The notes beneath the pieces are model-generated. The model saw only the letters and a list, made by a program, of their open reading frames with translations, ran no database searches and was not told where the DNA came from. The position numbers and the translations under genes are program-made. DNA of 64,000 nucleotides, from contig SIJG01000076.1 in assembly GCA_023374025.1 (NCBI GenBank), positions 228,552 to 292,551 of the forward strand, given 5' to 3'. Shown one piece after another: positions 1 to 11,680 of the stretch. The DNA is from Heterodera schachtii. Taxonomy: Eukaryota; Nematoda; Chromadorea; Rhabditida; Heteroderidae. The first letter of the stretch is position 1. Each line of letters starts with the position of its first letter.

Positions 1-267
1 TTGAGATTTTGATATATGAATTTAACGCACAGTTATAAAAGTAAATATTTATTTTCATTTTTTTCATATTTAAACTTTTTCTTTAATGTTTTTCGGGCGG
101 CTTTTGCCACAAGTAAGCTGTGCGAATTTTTGATTTTTAAAACGAATCTTTAGTCAAGTTTTTGAGCTAAAGTTGAGAGCATATTAGGTGCCATTTATTC
201 TTGGGATGTTAAAATGCCAAAATTTTGCTTACAAATACCGTATTTGCTCTAATTATATGCCCGGGTA
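1..267. other. AT-rich DNA, no gene seen
   Basis: I see no coding signal or recognisable repeat end here. Confidence 0.5.
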
Positions 268-1175
268 TATTATTTTTCAACCCCCTCAGAAAGGGGCAGA
301 TAATTAGAGACGGTCAGATTAATGGAGACAGGGAGATTATTTTTCGACAGATTTATTTAGTGGAAATTTTTTGAAATATATTTTTAACATTTCTCCAAAA
401 AATGTCATCGCGTCAAAAAAAAAAAGTATTTTTATTGCATTTTTGCTAAAAAGTTTCTGAATTTTACATGAAAAATCGAAAAATGCCAAAATTTTACAAA
501 TAAAGAAATTGATAAAATCCACCAAAATATTGAAATAGGAATATGAATGAACCTTACTTTGCGCTTCAGAAATTTGGAATTTTTTAAAATTTTGAAAACT
601 TAATTTTTTAAGCCCGGGAAATTTATGCAAATTTTTGGAAATTCAAACTCACTTCAGGGTTGGAGGAATGTTCATGGAATAAAGCTTAGTTTCAACATAT
701 TAACCATAAATAACGCTGTTTCCACTTGGTTTGAGGCTTCTACGTTGACTTTTATTGTGCTTTTTTTCCTTTTTCAGGATTTTCCTAAAATATTTATTAA
801 TCATTTGTTCATGCAATACAACAGACCAAGATAAGTCATCGAATGCCCGAAATTTGTTTGTTTTTTTATTTTTTGAATTATAAACAAAACCGATTCCGAA
901 AACAGAAAGATTTTTTGGTATAAAGTTATCTAAAGTTTTCAGTTCGTTCCTATACAATATAACTCATTTCCTTCGCAGATTCGCAAAAAGATTGCATACA
1001 ACAAACGCTAAGTTTTTGAGCAATATTCCAAAATTCGTAATTGTGCAGGATTAATACTTTGTAAAATTTTTTAAAAGTAAATTTTGAAGCATTTCATTGT
1101 CCGAAAGCATTAAAAAAAATTTTTGTCAATAAAAGGAAACTGAAACGTAATTGTCCCCGTCTAATTCAACCCCTT
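268..1175. repeat. dispersed repeat with weak inverted ends
   Basis: The left end (CAGAAAGGGGCAGATAATTA) and the stretch around 610-690 recur at 43,622-43,835 with matching order. The right side near 1150-1175 carries a loosely inverted version of the left end, so this may be an old TIR element. Open frames inside are short and unconvincing. Confidence 0.45.
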
Positions 1176-3022
1176 TCATTTACACCAAAGAGTGCCATTT
1201 TAACCCGAACTGTCCCTCTCCACAGTCATTTTTGGAAAATTGCCATTCGAATCCCTCTCCACAGTCTTTTTTGGCAAATTGCCATTCGAACATTTTTGGC
1301 TCCACTCTCTCGTTCATCCTGTCGGCCCTTTTCGGCTCAGCCCTCGGTTTCCAAGCCTACAGAGAATCAATCGAAAAATTCGAACTGTAGCAAAGAAAAT
1401 TTTTTTCTTGTACTGTATTTTTTTATTGTACAAATTCCAATAGGAAATATTATTTAGTTAATTTGTTTCTTCTATACTACTGATAATTAATTTTGCCTGT
1501 TTGCAGGCATTGTCATGGCTTTGGTTAATGATTGCTATACCATTAAAAAATAATAGGAAATAAAGTATAGATTTAATATTTTTGCCTTCTCTCATTAAGC
1601 CTAATTTATGAAGTACAAAATGTTTTTGTTATTGCTTCCCCTGCATTTTCCCTGTGGAAAATTGAGTAATACTCACAAAAGACCAATCTAGTCCATTAGT
1701 TTAGAACAGATTCGAATAAAATTAGGTTCATTCGAAAGCTTAGACTTTGGGCTATCGAACTACTTGCCAAATATTTTTTTATTGAACCTTAAAATATATT
1801 AATCCACAACGACAGTCGTTGCCAAAAAAAAAATATTAAAGGATATGATTGTATATTAACACGTCTTTGTTACTAAAAACAAAAGAATTGGAATTAATAA
1901 AATTAAATTGATTTATAATTTGTTTTATTTTTGTTTATTATAAAGGATTTTTTCTCAATCCATTTGAACCAACAAAAGATATTCAAAAAAAACGTATCAG
2001 CATCACAATATTTGTTTTCCCATTAATGAACCTCCAAGTCAAATTTTCCATCCTTTCAGCGGCGCATTTTATGCTAAAGCATTATTATGTCTTAATTATT
2101 TGTCCCTTCTCTACATATTCTCATTGGGAATTTTTTCGGAATAACAAAAGAAAAGTTCATTTAAACTTAAAAAGTGTATAAAAAATCAGCGTGTACAAGT
2201 CACGAAAAGCAAAATGGGGTCAATAGGAAAACATTTATTAATACCGTACTTAATCAAACGATCTCTCTATTTAAAAAAATGCGGCAAAATTGACGAACAT
2301 TTTCTATTTACTCATGGTCTCTTATGTCTTAATACAAAAATTTGAGCTCAGATACTGTAACCCCCCGTTTCGGTAAATTGCTTAACAATTCTTAGATAAA
2401 GTTTCTCCTTTCCAAAAGTTTTATAATGATACCAAGGTTTGTTCAATTTTGTTGTCAAAAAAAAACTTTCAGCATGTTTTCCAAAATCGTCATTTTTTTA
2501 TTGTTGGAAAAAAATGATTCCGGGACGCTGTGAAAATTGTTAAGCTCGGACCTTTGGGTTAATTGTCATACTTGAGAATAAATCATTGTTTATTAAGTTA
2601 AACTTTTACGGAAGTAACGGACTTAGAATTAGAAATTCATTTGAAATGTGTCGCTAGAATGCCAATGTGAAAAGAGCCAGGAATCATCAAGAAAAAGACA
2701 AACTCATAGCAGAAAGGACTTTGGTCCATCAGTCACGCAATTTGCTTTTAAAATGAATGCCCTCAAAACTTTAAGTATTTTTTGTAATTCAAGTATTATA
2801 TTGAACATTTGACAAGACAATTATGACGAAACCGTGAATGTTTGTTGAGCATATTTTATCCGAAATTAGCAAAACTTAAATTTTGAGAAGTTTAGACCAA
2901 ATGATTTGAATCATTTAAAAATCTTGATAAAAGTAATTTTTTTTTTGGAGTTCTTTACTCATGTGGCATTTTTTAGCGATGTAATCTGATTCACACCGAC
3001 TTTCGTGTTTTCATGTTGAAAC
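1176..3022. other. non-coding stretch with a short direct repeat
   Basis: Two imperfect copies of a unit beginning CCCTCTCCACAGTC lie at about 1213-1290. The rest is AT-rich, with no gene model I can support. Confidence 0.4.
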
Positions 3023-3615
3023 CTAATTATTAGGGTTATAAGTTGTATGCATTAAAAAATGCCAAATATGCACTAAAATATGCCTTAAAAATTACCCAAA
3101 ATGGCTTCTAACTCTCAAAAAAAAAATGCTAAAATTGTGTAAAAATACAGAATTGACTTTAAAACAATGGCTAAGGGGCCTTTTTAGATAATTGAAAAAA
3201 AAAATTTGATTTTTAAAGTGTATATATGCAATTTCGAATTTAAAAAAAAATACATTTTTCTTATATCAACAATTTTTTTTTCAAAAATTCTTACAAAAAT
3301 TCAAAATTTTTCTATTTTCAAGGGTATATTTTTTAAATTCCCAAAAAGGTCGATTCTTAGGGGTGAATTTTTCATTTTTATTGCATTTTTCTTAAGAAAA
3401 TTTGCCAAAAATGACCGAAATATGTTCTAAAAATGCAAAAATGGCAAAATATGCATTTATTCTCGAAAACCCCCAAAATATGCTTTATATGCACAAAAAA
3501 CATTCACCAAATCAAAAAATTTGAACGTAGAAATGCTATTTTTGAGCCCCTTTCTTCATAGCATATGCGCAGAAAAAATATGCAAAATCATACAAATTAT
3601 AACCCTACTAATTAT
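3023..3615. mobile_element. hAT-type MITE with perfect 8-bp target duplication
   Basis: The element body is 3031-3607 (577 bp). The left end TAGGGTTATAAGTTGTATG matches the inverted right end TAGGGTTATAATTTGTATG. Identical 8-bp flanks CTAATTAT lie at 3023-3030 and 3608-3615. An 8-bp duplication and a TAGGG terminus fit the hAT superfamily. The interior is rich in ATATGCA motifs, as in the element at 57,157, and encodes no transposase. Confidence 0.85.
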
Positions 3616-4269
3616 TCATGTATCAGTAATTTAATCCCCATGACTTCGGTCAATCCGTCACGTTTTGTTGCTTGATTATTTTTTTCATTCCAACTCAAAA
3701 GATGCGCAATCTAAGTTTGGTGACAAACTTAAGGAAGGGTGGACGTGTAAAGCGCAATTAATCACATCCGTTTTATCTCTTTCCCAAGCACATGTCTCCA
3801 CTCTATTCCATTCCATTTTTCGTTCCATAAGTCCAACTATTTAATCGGGAGCATTCTCTCGGTAAGGAGTCAGTTGACTGGGCAGTTATCGGCGAGCAAG
3901 AGCCGAGAGCAAAGCGCGGCGCAATTATTATTAATGTGATTGGCAATATTTATATTATTATTTTACTCCTTCTCGCCCATCCCCGCACGCGTATTCGATC
4001 TTGTGGGCGCCCATGGGATTACCAATTTGGGGAGGTCATTTATCCAGGGCCCGGATTTTGGCTTATTCCTTTTTCCTCCAAATCCAATCCCCAATTTCAC
4101 AGTCCCCTTCCTCCTATTCTGGGCTGGACATCAGCACCTTCACTCTAATATCGCTGCAACATTTCGTTGGCGACAGAATTTTAGTTCAATTTTTCCTTAT
4201 TTTTAATTCTTTTTAAGATTGTTCAAGCTCATGAAGTATTTTTGAACCACGCCTCCGACATTTTGAAGC
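3616..4269. other. no gene seen
   Basis: Somewhat less AT-rich around 3890-4140, with overlapping open frames of 70-88 codons but no motif or splice structure. I see nothing that supports a gene. Confidence 0.4.
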
Positions 4270-4747
4270 AATGTTCCGTTTTGAAAAAATGTCCAAAAAA
4301 CTGGGTTTTGAACCGGTTAAAACGCCGAAAATTTATGAATTAAGAGGTTCCCTAACCTTTTAAAACGGTCAAACTCAGATAAATTGGTATCATTTGAAAG
4401 GTGCTATGACATTACTCAAAACCAATCAAAATGGGCGTTTCTCAAAAAACCATCAATTGAAAATTTATATGATATAATTTTGCTCAAAAGCAACCCAAAT
4501 TTTTTAATTCTTAATATCATTCGATTTCAAAAAGTTTTGTTGTTAAAAAAGTTATTACCAAAAATGTTCAAAAAAAGTTGGTTTTTTGAATTTATCAGGA
4601 CATAACTTTATTTAAACTTAACCATTTTGAAATTTTTCAGTATAATAAAAAATCACTTAGGGATATCGAATAACATTAAGATTATAAATTTTGGGCGAAG
4701 TTATGAATAATTTTATGCCGAAAATTCTCCATTTGATGGTTTTTTGA

Positions 4748-5510
4748 GTAATGACTAGAGTTGAGCGGGACCGGGAATTTTGACAAAAACCGGGACCGCA
4801 AAAAAAAACCGGGACCAACCGGGAATTTTCCCAAGAGAAAAATTTTTTAAAATTTGAATGCACTTTATTACGAAAATTGCCTATATTCAAAAATGTACCC
4901 ATAAAATTTTTTAATTTTCGTTTGGAGGAAGAATTCGAAGAATTTTTCCATTATCCGCTGGAAAATTTTTTTACATTTTCATTTCGGGGGCGGGGGTGGG
5001 AATCTTGGAATTACTGGGTCCCAAAATTCTGGATTTTAAATAAATTAACAATTTCTTAATTTTTTGCTTTTAAATCTAAATTTTTGTGGCGCTGTTTTTC
5101 AAAAAACTTTTTAGGAACATTGGAGGGGGTGAGGTCCGGCGATGCCAATAGGCGCCGCCGGAAAAATTTTGAAATTTTGAGTGAGATTTGTTAACAGAAT
5201 TTGTCAAAAAAAGACCAAATATTTAGTTAATTTGTGGGTTTTTCGGCTGTTTAAAAATGCAAGAAAAATAAAAATTGGAATATTTTATTTATTTATTAAA
5301 ATTTCAATTACAAAAATGGTAAAGAAAATATTAAAAATATTCAATTTCAGTGGGGGATTGAACACAAGCGACAAATAATGAAAATCAGACTTACCAGTGC
5401 TTATTTAGTCCCGCCGGGACCGGGACTGGCAAAACCGGGACCGGGATTTCCATTTTTCCAAAAACCGGGACCGGGACCTGATCCCGGTCCCGCACAACTC
5501 TAGTAATGAC
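4748..5510. mobile_element. hAT-type MITE (TAGAGTTG family), intact ends
   Basis: The body is 4756-5502 (747 bp). The terminal repeat is TAGAGTTGAGCGGGACCGGG on the left and TAGAGTTGTGCGGGACCGGG on the right (inverted). A perfect 8-bp duplication GTAATGAC lies at 4748-4755 and 5503-5510. Inside are subterminal repeats of CCGGGACCGGGA, a GC-rich hairpin core at 5136 and a partial tRNA-like segment near 5350-5390. A truncated inverted relative lies at 17,395-18,190 and an isolated end at 33,395-33,435. Confidence 0.88.
5136..5161 (+). repeat. GC-rich hairpin core, copy 1
   Basis: CCGGCGATGCC and GGCGCCGCCGG flank an AATA loop. The arms pair over most of 11 positions. This is the reference copy for a motif that recurs in six other places in the window, usually with a GATA loop. 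It is followed by AAAATTTTGAAATTTTGAG and then a TTTGTTAACAGA block. Confidence 0.75.
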
Positions 5511-6221
5511 CCTGGCACCATTTTATGTTTAAATTAATTGATGTAAGTTTTTATTTATGAAAAAGCAAGAGATTTATGGAAAATTGGATCTTTTTTCTCA
5601 AAAATCTTTCAAAATACCAATTTCTTTGTCGGCGCCGACTAGTATCTTTAATTTTCTTTTAAAAATTTTGGTTCTAAAAATAAAGTCTTTTTTAATTTTT
5701 TATATAAGGCAAATTGAATCCGCGACAGCGGGATTTTTCTGTCCGCGTTCCACCCCTGATTCATACCTTGATTTGCAGCTCATCAAGAGCTTTCAAATGA
5801 TATTTACCTGAATTTGACAATTTTAAAACGATAGGGCCCCCCCCTTAATTCCTCAATTTTTAGGCTTTTGAAACGGTTCAAAAACCGGTTCTTTGGCATT
5901 TCCGCAACTAGCGACCTTAATTAATTGATGCTATTTTAAGCAATTCTCTTATCTTGAGCTAATTTATTTTAATAGCCTCTGCTAATTGCCCTGCTGGTGT
6001 GGAGATCCTCGAAGTTAAACAGCACCGTTCAAAGTGATGTTGCGCTTCATTTATACGGAAGAATTGAGCGAATTTAACAGAGACAATGCAATGGTAGTGC
6101 TTTATGTTGGTGGAATTAATTTTGTAATATTAAAAAATATTGTTTTAACTTATAAATATTAATTATAGCCCGAAACTCAAAATTGCTCAAAGCCACTTTT
6201 TTAGGTTTTATTACGCGTTGA

Positions 6222-6410
6222 AAAAAAATGGGGCACTCCTAATCTTTTAAAAGGGTCAAACTCATAAAAATTTGGTATCATTCGAAAGCTCTTGTAAGTT
6301 ACGGTATTCAAGGCTAAAAAATGTAACTCGTCAAGAGCTGTTGAATGATACCAAATTTGTACGGATTTCATCCATATAAAATATTAGGAGAGCCCCATTT
6401 TGTTCATTTT
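6222..6410. repeat. palindromic foldback element
   Basis: The two halves are mirror images: GGGGCACTCCTAAT at the left pairs with ATTAGGAGAGCCCC at the right. Inner blocks TTTGGTATCATTCGAAAGCT and its near-inverse at 6335-6356 also pair. About 180 bp in total, with no coding capacity. Confidence 0.7.
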
Positions 6411-6492
6411 TCGAATTTTGAATCTGTTTAAAGTTGAAGCTAGTGAAATTTTTGATTTTTTAAGACTTTGTTAACAATGTTTGATGTAAATT

Positions 6493-6600
6493 AATAAAAA
6501 GGCCGAAACTTTGACCAAATCGAAGGCATTTTTTGCAAACCGATCAGAAAAATTGTTGTGCGAAATTTTGGAACGTGACAAATTTCAATTTAGAACACAG
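6493..6600 (+). pseudogene. fragment of a BTB-BACK gene (BACK domain)
   Basis: The fragment aligns by eye with the BACK-domain exon of the gene at 50.9 kb. It encodes a LLCEILERDKF-like segment after a region matching AETL...Q.DQ. The match requires a frameshift in an A-run and is limited to about 100 bp. It is therefore a decayed, dispersed gene fragment. A sister copy lies at 25,655. Confidence 0.6.
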
Positions 6601-6699
6601 TATTTTGGCAAACAAATAATAATTAATTATTACTGTTCAAAATTCGCTTCCCATTCTTCTCAGAAAATGAATTTTCGGGGAAAATTGGTAATATACCTG

Positions 6700-7540
6700 T
6701 TGCGTCCCCGGGTTTAAAGCTTTAAGCCATTTAAAATTACCGTTTTAACAAAGGAATTTATTGAAGGAAAAGCATTGACAAATAATTAAGAATTGAAACC
6801 GGTAATAAATTTTGGGTCAACAAATACACTGGCACAATGGGGATGGACTTTGGATAGGATGAGGGGTAATGACGGCAAAACACAAAAGGGAATAAGAGAA
6901 ATGGATGGCATATGCAACAGAGGTGAATAAGAAGAAATGGCACGATAACATTGGAAATGAGAGGGGTAGGATTGGCTTGGGATGGGACGACAGAGGGACA
7001 AGTTTATGACGAGATTGGGTCGGGGAAAATAGGGCAATTTACATTACGCAAAAAATATGAAATTTTGAATGATGCGGATACAGCAATACCTTTGCAATTG
7101 AGGTGTTTAGATAGGGCCGGCCCTGCGATTGGCAACATACATATACAAGGGGTTTTCAAGAAAAAACCTTAAAAAGTTTTTTATAAGAAAATTCTTAGCA
7201 AATAAAAAACTTTCTAAGATTTTTCTTGAAAAATTCTAAGTAATTTTTTTTATTTCTCGGGGGCGGGGGAAATGGTGCGGAGGGGGGCGGGGAACGAGCT
7301 GCTCCCGATTTTTCATATGAAGGTGCAAGATTTCTCCGGCGGCGACTTTTTTTTGACAATGAAACTTATCGAGCAAACCAAAGGCACATTAGTGCTCATA
7401 CATGGTGCAAAAGAAAACAAACAAATAAAAATGAGCAAATAAAAATACAGAATGAATACCGTGATAAACAAAATTAAAATAAAATAAATCAAATGTAAAA
7501 TTTACAGGTGATTAAATATGGAATGTAAATGTAGCATATG
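6700..7540. other. G-rich stretch, no gene seen
   Basis: The purine-rich 6,830-7,030 segment resembles retrotransposon LTR sequence in composition, but I found no partner copy. A short palindromic run GGGCCGGCCC lies at about 7,117, and 7,258-7,300 is a GGGGCGGGGG-type tract. No supported coding region. Confidence 0.35.
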
Positions 7541-8717
7541 GAACCTACTCAGACTCATTGCTTTTAATAAACCCCTGAATTCCTTTGAATTATTAATTTG
7601 CACCGCTAACACTGGAAGATTCTTTCTGAGAAAAAGAAACTTTTCTCAGCATCAAGGCTGGTGAACCCATTAATTATTTTAAAAGCTGTTGATAAATCAT
7701 TGATTTTTCTTCTAATTTGTGTAACTCAATGATTTTTAGTCTTTCCCCATATTTTTTGTAAATGAAACCACATTTTCTAAATGGTTTTCTTGTGAAAAAT
7801 TTTTGAACACGCTCAATTTCTCAATATCTTTTTTTAAGTTAGGGTTCCAAACTTCAGTGGCGTATTCTAATTGAAGCCGTACAAAAGTTTTATAAGCTGC
7901 TGTTAAAGTCTTTATTTCCCTGATTTTAACACTCTTAAAATCTGGAAAATTCTAAGATATGCATTCCGTACGATTTTGTTAATATGTTCTGAAAAATTCA
8001 GTTTCGAGTCTGCCAAAATCACGAACATTATCCGACTCTGAAATCCTTTTTGAGTTAATAAAATATCCTTTTTTTATATTATTTTCCCTAAACATTTTTC
8101 AGTTGAAATTTCTAAGCCATTGGTTTTTGACCATTTTCCCAAAAGCTCAATTGCTTTATCTAAATGATTTGTTTTATTATCATTTTCATGGGCATAATAT
8201 ATTTTGACATCGTCCGCGTACATTTTTATGCCAACTGCTGATGACGCTTCTTTTGCAATAAAGGACGGCAGATCATTTATAAAAATTAAAAAGAGCAATG
8301 GTCCTAGGACACTTCCCTGGGGCACTTCATAAAATATTTTATAATTTTCAGAAAATTCTTCACCGATTTTAACCCTAAAACAGAATTTTAAAATTTTTCC
8401 TTCAATTCCAATGCTTTTAATTTTATGAAGTAATAGATTGATTGGAACAGAATCAACTCCTTGACAAAATCAATATAGATTATGTCAATTTGCTGATTCT
8501 TTTGTAGATAATTATATATGTCGTCCATCATTTTTAATTTTGGGTTGTTTCGATCTGTTTTTTAAAAATCCAAATTGTTCTTTATCAAAGAATCTCTTGT
8601 ACTGTTTAAAATTCCAAAATTTTGCTACTCAAAATTCATTCGAAAACTCTGCAAATAGTGCTTGTTAATGAAATCGGTCTATAATTCATCGGATTTGTTT
8701 TTTTGTTTCCTTTCAAT
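7540..8717 (-). mobile_element. LINE reverse-transcriptase fragment (3' part)
   Basis: On the minus strand 8,325-8,074 encodes PQGSVLGPLLFLIFINDLP followed by a YADD catalytic motif (MYADDVKIYY), diagnostic of non-LTR retrotransposon reverse transcriptase. Just upstream, at about 8,700-8,640, a NYRPISLTS motif is readable. Downstream (8,070-7,550) a degenerate C-terminal region is readable in several frames. Multiple frameshifts and stops show it is dead. It continues the LINE segment at 15,989-16,930 and was split by the 8718-15988 insertion. Confidence 0.8.
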
Positions 8718-9110
8718 CAGAGCGAGTTTTTAGCACATATAAAAACATATTTTGGGCTTTTTGGGAATAAAAACATATTTTAGGGTTTTGGTCGTTTTTG
8801 GCACATATTTTGGCGATTTTTTGAGAAATTTTGAATTTTTTTTACATAAGTTCCTTTTTTGGCAATCAAATTCTTGGCAAAATGTCCCCAAAAATGTTCA
8901 ACTTTGTAAATTTTTTTGCATTTTTTACGCTTTTCATTTTGATTAGCATTGTGCAAGCGAAATTGATAAAAAAAAATGAGACTTTTGTGGGGATGCTCTG
9001 GTCCCAACAAAATTTGCACAAGATAGTGCGGGGTCCGGTTCGGGGGGCAGTGGGGCTTGGTCGTCGGGTCAGGGGAAAATGGGCGAACACACACACAATT
9101 TCAGAAAATA

Positions 9111-9116
9111 TTTATT
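9111..9116 (-). terminator. polyadenylation signal AATAAA in the 3' LTR
   Basis: AATAAA on the minus strand, downstream of the TATA-like box and about 125 bp before the LTR end. This is the order expected for U3-R-U5. Confidence 0.5.
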
Positions 9117-9586
9117 CTCAGCTCTCAAACTCAAACTTGGGTAATTAAACCTGGGCTAAACCCAGGAAATACAACAAAATGGGCCACCGGGATCGTGGCC
9201 CTATGAATGGGGGGAAAATGGGACCGGGCCAATTGAACACGTACCCGGACAGACATTTGGGGCAGACAGAGCTAATGGGAGAATTGGTCAGATGAATTGG
9301 GACATACAGAGCCAATGAAGGGAAATGGACAAATGAATTGGGCCAGACAAAGGGTCAGATGAATTGGGCCAGACAGAGGGTCAGATGAATTGGGCCAGAC
9401 AGAGGGATAGACAGACAATTGGGCAGACAGAGCCAATGGGGGTGGCCAGATGAATGAATTTTTGTGGCAATGGTCAGTTGGGGCCAAAGGGTGGGGGCAC
9501 AATGATTGGAGGAGGGCAGGTGCTGGGCCAGGCGGAAATGCCTTTGGAAATGCTGGGCTGATGATTCGAGTGGCAATTGGGGGCCC

Positions 9587-9595
9587 TATTTATAT
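9587..9595 (-). promoter_or_regulatory. TATA-like box of the 3' LTR
   Basis: Reads ATATAAATA on the minus strand. The same site lies in the 5' LTR at 15,454-15,462, where it would drive element transcription. Confidence 0.5.
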
Positions 9596-10079
9596 CGGAA
9601 AATTGGCCGGGGGTGCGGTGGAACGGTTTACAAAACTTGATGGGTCGGGAGTAAAATCGGGCCATTCGGGGCAAAATTACAAACAAACAACTGACGAAAG
9701 TGGACAAAAAGTGGGATGGGCCATTGGAGTGTTCTTTGCTGCCCCCTATTCTACGGTAAAAAAGACTAATTTGGGCGGAAAACATGTTGTGTGGCGGGAG
9801 AGGGGGGAAATTGGGGCAAAAAACAAATGAACAAATGCGCGAGCGGGGGGAATTTGAGTGGAACGAGTGAAAATGCAAAATGATCATTAACCCCGATCAA
9901 TTCCCACTTCTTCCCTCACTGCTGAACAATTTGGTCAGCAGTCGGAACCGTAAAGTTCCGACACTCCCGAGCGAGGACACGTGACCTTCGTCATTCTGTG
10001 TGGGCCCATCTTTGTGCGTAGTCACTCTTCTGTTGGTGTGGCCCGTTCTCTCATCTCGGTCGTGGTTGGCTCGCGATTG

Positions 10080-10180
10080 GTTTTTTTTGCTTGGCGCGGT
10101 TGGCTCGTCTTTGCTTGGCGCGGTTGGCTCGTCTTTGCATGGCTCGGTTGGCTCGTCTTTGCTTGGCGTGGTTGGGTCCA
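10080..10180 (-). repeat. 24-bp tandem repeats inside the retrotransposon
   Basis: About four units of the type CGCGGTTGGCTCGTCTTTGC. On the minus strand they read as DEPTAPSK-type octapeptides in a 94-codon frame (10181-9897). Whether this frame is translated is unknown. Confidence 0.6.
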
Positions 10181-10355
10181 TTGTTGCTCGTTCTTACGTT
10201 GCTTAGTTGGCTATCCTCTGACTTCGCTTGAGTCATCTGTTGCGTTGCGTGCTTGCTGTCTGTGTCGTAGTTTGACTCATTTATGTATTGCATGGTTGCT
10301 CCTCGGTGTGGATGGTTGTCTCTTCTGTGTGACAGCTTGCTGTTCTGGGTGGATT

Positions 10356-10640
10356 TTACTCGGTTTGATTGTCTGCGTGTTGGTGATCTGCGTTCTTGTT
10401 GTGCTTTGTCTTCAATCCACTTGATGGTTGTGAGAATGTTGTATCGGAACGCTTCCTGTTGAATTGTTCATGCTCTGCCGCTGCTGCCTTCTTTTGTCTT
10501 GTTCTCATTTTGCCATCGTGGCATGCTGTATTTGGGTGCGGCTGTGACAGTTCCCTTGCTCCTGGGCATTCGCTAGCCCGAAGATTTGGTTTCAAGCACT
10601 TGAGGCACATTCCTTTATCATGAATAAAGGCTGACCGTTG
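10356..10640 (-). pseudogene. degenerate second Gag zinc-knuckle segment
   Basis: The minus-strand frame encodes GMCLKCLKPNLRASEC, which parallels the knuckle KLCFKCLRANHQASNC of the main Gag at about residue 456. It is preceded by a similar HDKG lead-in. It lies about 1 kb downstream of the Gag ORF in the same orientation and lacks the flanking Gag domains. Likely a remnant of a second, divergent gag captured by recombination between related elements. Confidence 0.55.
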
Positions 10641-10950
10641 CTGAACGGTACTGGATTTCTGGCACTCCTCATTTCAGTGAGTGCCATTTGCAGAAGATTC
10701 AGGGTGAAGGCGGATTCCTCGGTCCTGCTTTGCTGTGCCATTCCGGATTGGCACGTTGTAAGGCGCTTGAGTTGGCCTTAATCCCCTCTGTTGGGACTTT
10801 CGTTGTTGCGGCCTTGGTTCACTTGCTGTTGAACTTCCTCAATTGTTGAGGAAATGAATGTCGATTCCGATTGGCGGGAGTCGAATTGTTCTTCCGGAAA
10901 GTTGCTGTCAGATTGAGTGCTCGATATGCTTTTGCTTGAATTGGTGGCGT

Positions 10951-11640
10951 AGTTTAACGCCTTTCGGACCATTCTCGTTGCTTGTTGGCCATCGATTGCT
11001 TTGTTAGTTTAACGTCATCGCGGACAATTGTCGGGTGGTTCGCTATCGCTAGTTTAACGTCATTGCGGACGCTTGATCTTTGGTTGGTTCTCTAGTTTAA
11101 CGTCATTGCGGACATTTGTTTGTTGCTCCGATTCTTCGCTAGTTTAGTGTCATTTCGGACATTTGATGGATTCATCTTTAGTTTAACGTCATTTCGGACG
11201 ATTGTCGTTGCTTGTTGGCCATCGATTGCTTTGTTAGTTTAACGTCTTCACGGACAATTGTTGTTTGGATTGGCCGATGCTTTGCTAGTTTAACGTCATT
11301 ACGGACAGTTGTCGGGTGGTTCGCTAGTTTAACGTCATTTCGGACAATTGATGATGCTTCTCTAGTTTAACGTCATTGCGGACGTTTGTTGTTTGATTGC
11401 TTCCCTAGTTTAGCGTCATTGAGGACATTTGTTGTTTGGTTTGCTAGTTTAACGTCTTTGCGGACGCTTGATGTCGGATGGTTTGCTATCGCTAGTTTAA
11501 CGTCATTGCGGACGATTTTCGGTTTCTTCTCTAGTTTAACGTCATTGCGGACATTTGGTGTTTTTTAGTTTAACGTCATTTCGGACGCGTGTGTTGGATT
11601 GTTGGTTAGTTTAACGTCATTTCGGACGCTTGTTGACCAT
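10951..11640 (-). repeat. array of about 16 conserved cores with variable spacers
   Basis: The core TTTAACGTCATTGCGGAC, with minor variants, recurs about 16 times, usually preceded by CTAG. Core spacing varies from about 36 to 56 bp and the intervening sequence is mostly unrelated. In element sense the core reads GTCCGCAATGACGTTAAA and contains TGACGT, the CRE half-site. It lies between the Gag stop and the 3' LTR. Confidence 0.85.
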
Positions 11641-11680
11641 TTGTGTTATTGATTGTTGTCGAACAAATGCCTTAGGAATT

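Larger units (their letters stand above)
4270..5900. mobile_element. foldback element interrupted by a MITE
   Basis: The arms at about 4280-4410 and 5775-5885 are inverted copies of each other. They share a block around TTTTGAACCGGTT and a second block around ATCATTTGAAAG, in mirrored order. The 4756-5502 MITE sits between them. Without that insertion the host element would be under 0.9 kb. No coding capacity is visible. Confidence 0.55.
8986..9963 (-). repeat. 3' LTR of the BEL-type element
   Basis: 978 bp, TG...CA, offset exactly 5867 bp from its partner. In sense (minus) orientation a TATA-like ATATAAATA lies at 9595-9587 and an AATAAA signal at 9116-9111, about 370 and 850 bp into the LTR. 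Between them, at 9290-9420, is a short tandem array of GATGAATTGGGCCAGACA units. The open frames inside are non-coding by-products. Confidence 0.95.

Noticed and set aside
3936..4216. Three overlapping plus-strand frames of 70-88 codons
   Set aside because: All three frames are open in the same place because of local composition. No motif or splice context favours any.
5990..6040. 5S rRNA-like string (GATCCTCGAAGTTAAACAGC)
   Set aside because: Only about 25 bp resembles the 5S core. The rest of a 120-nt 5S gene is absent.
9450..9887. Open frames of 126 and 137 codons inside each LTR
   Set aside because: They occur identically in both LTRs on opposite strands, lack motifs and follow the low AT content of the LTR.
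10951..11640. CRISPR-like repeat-spacer array
   Set aside because: Eukaryotic retrotransposon context, irregular spacer lengths, degenerate cores and no cas genes. It is better explained as an element-internal site array.
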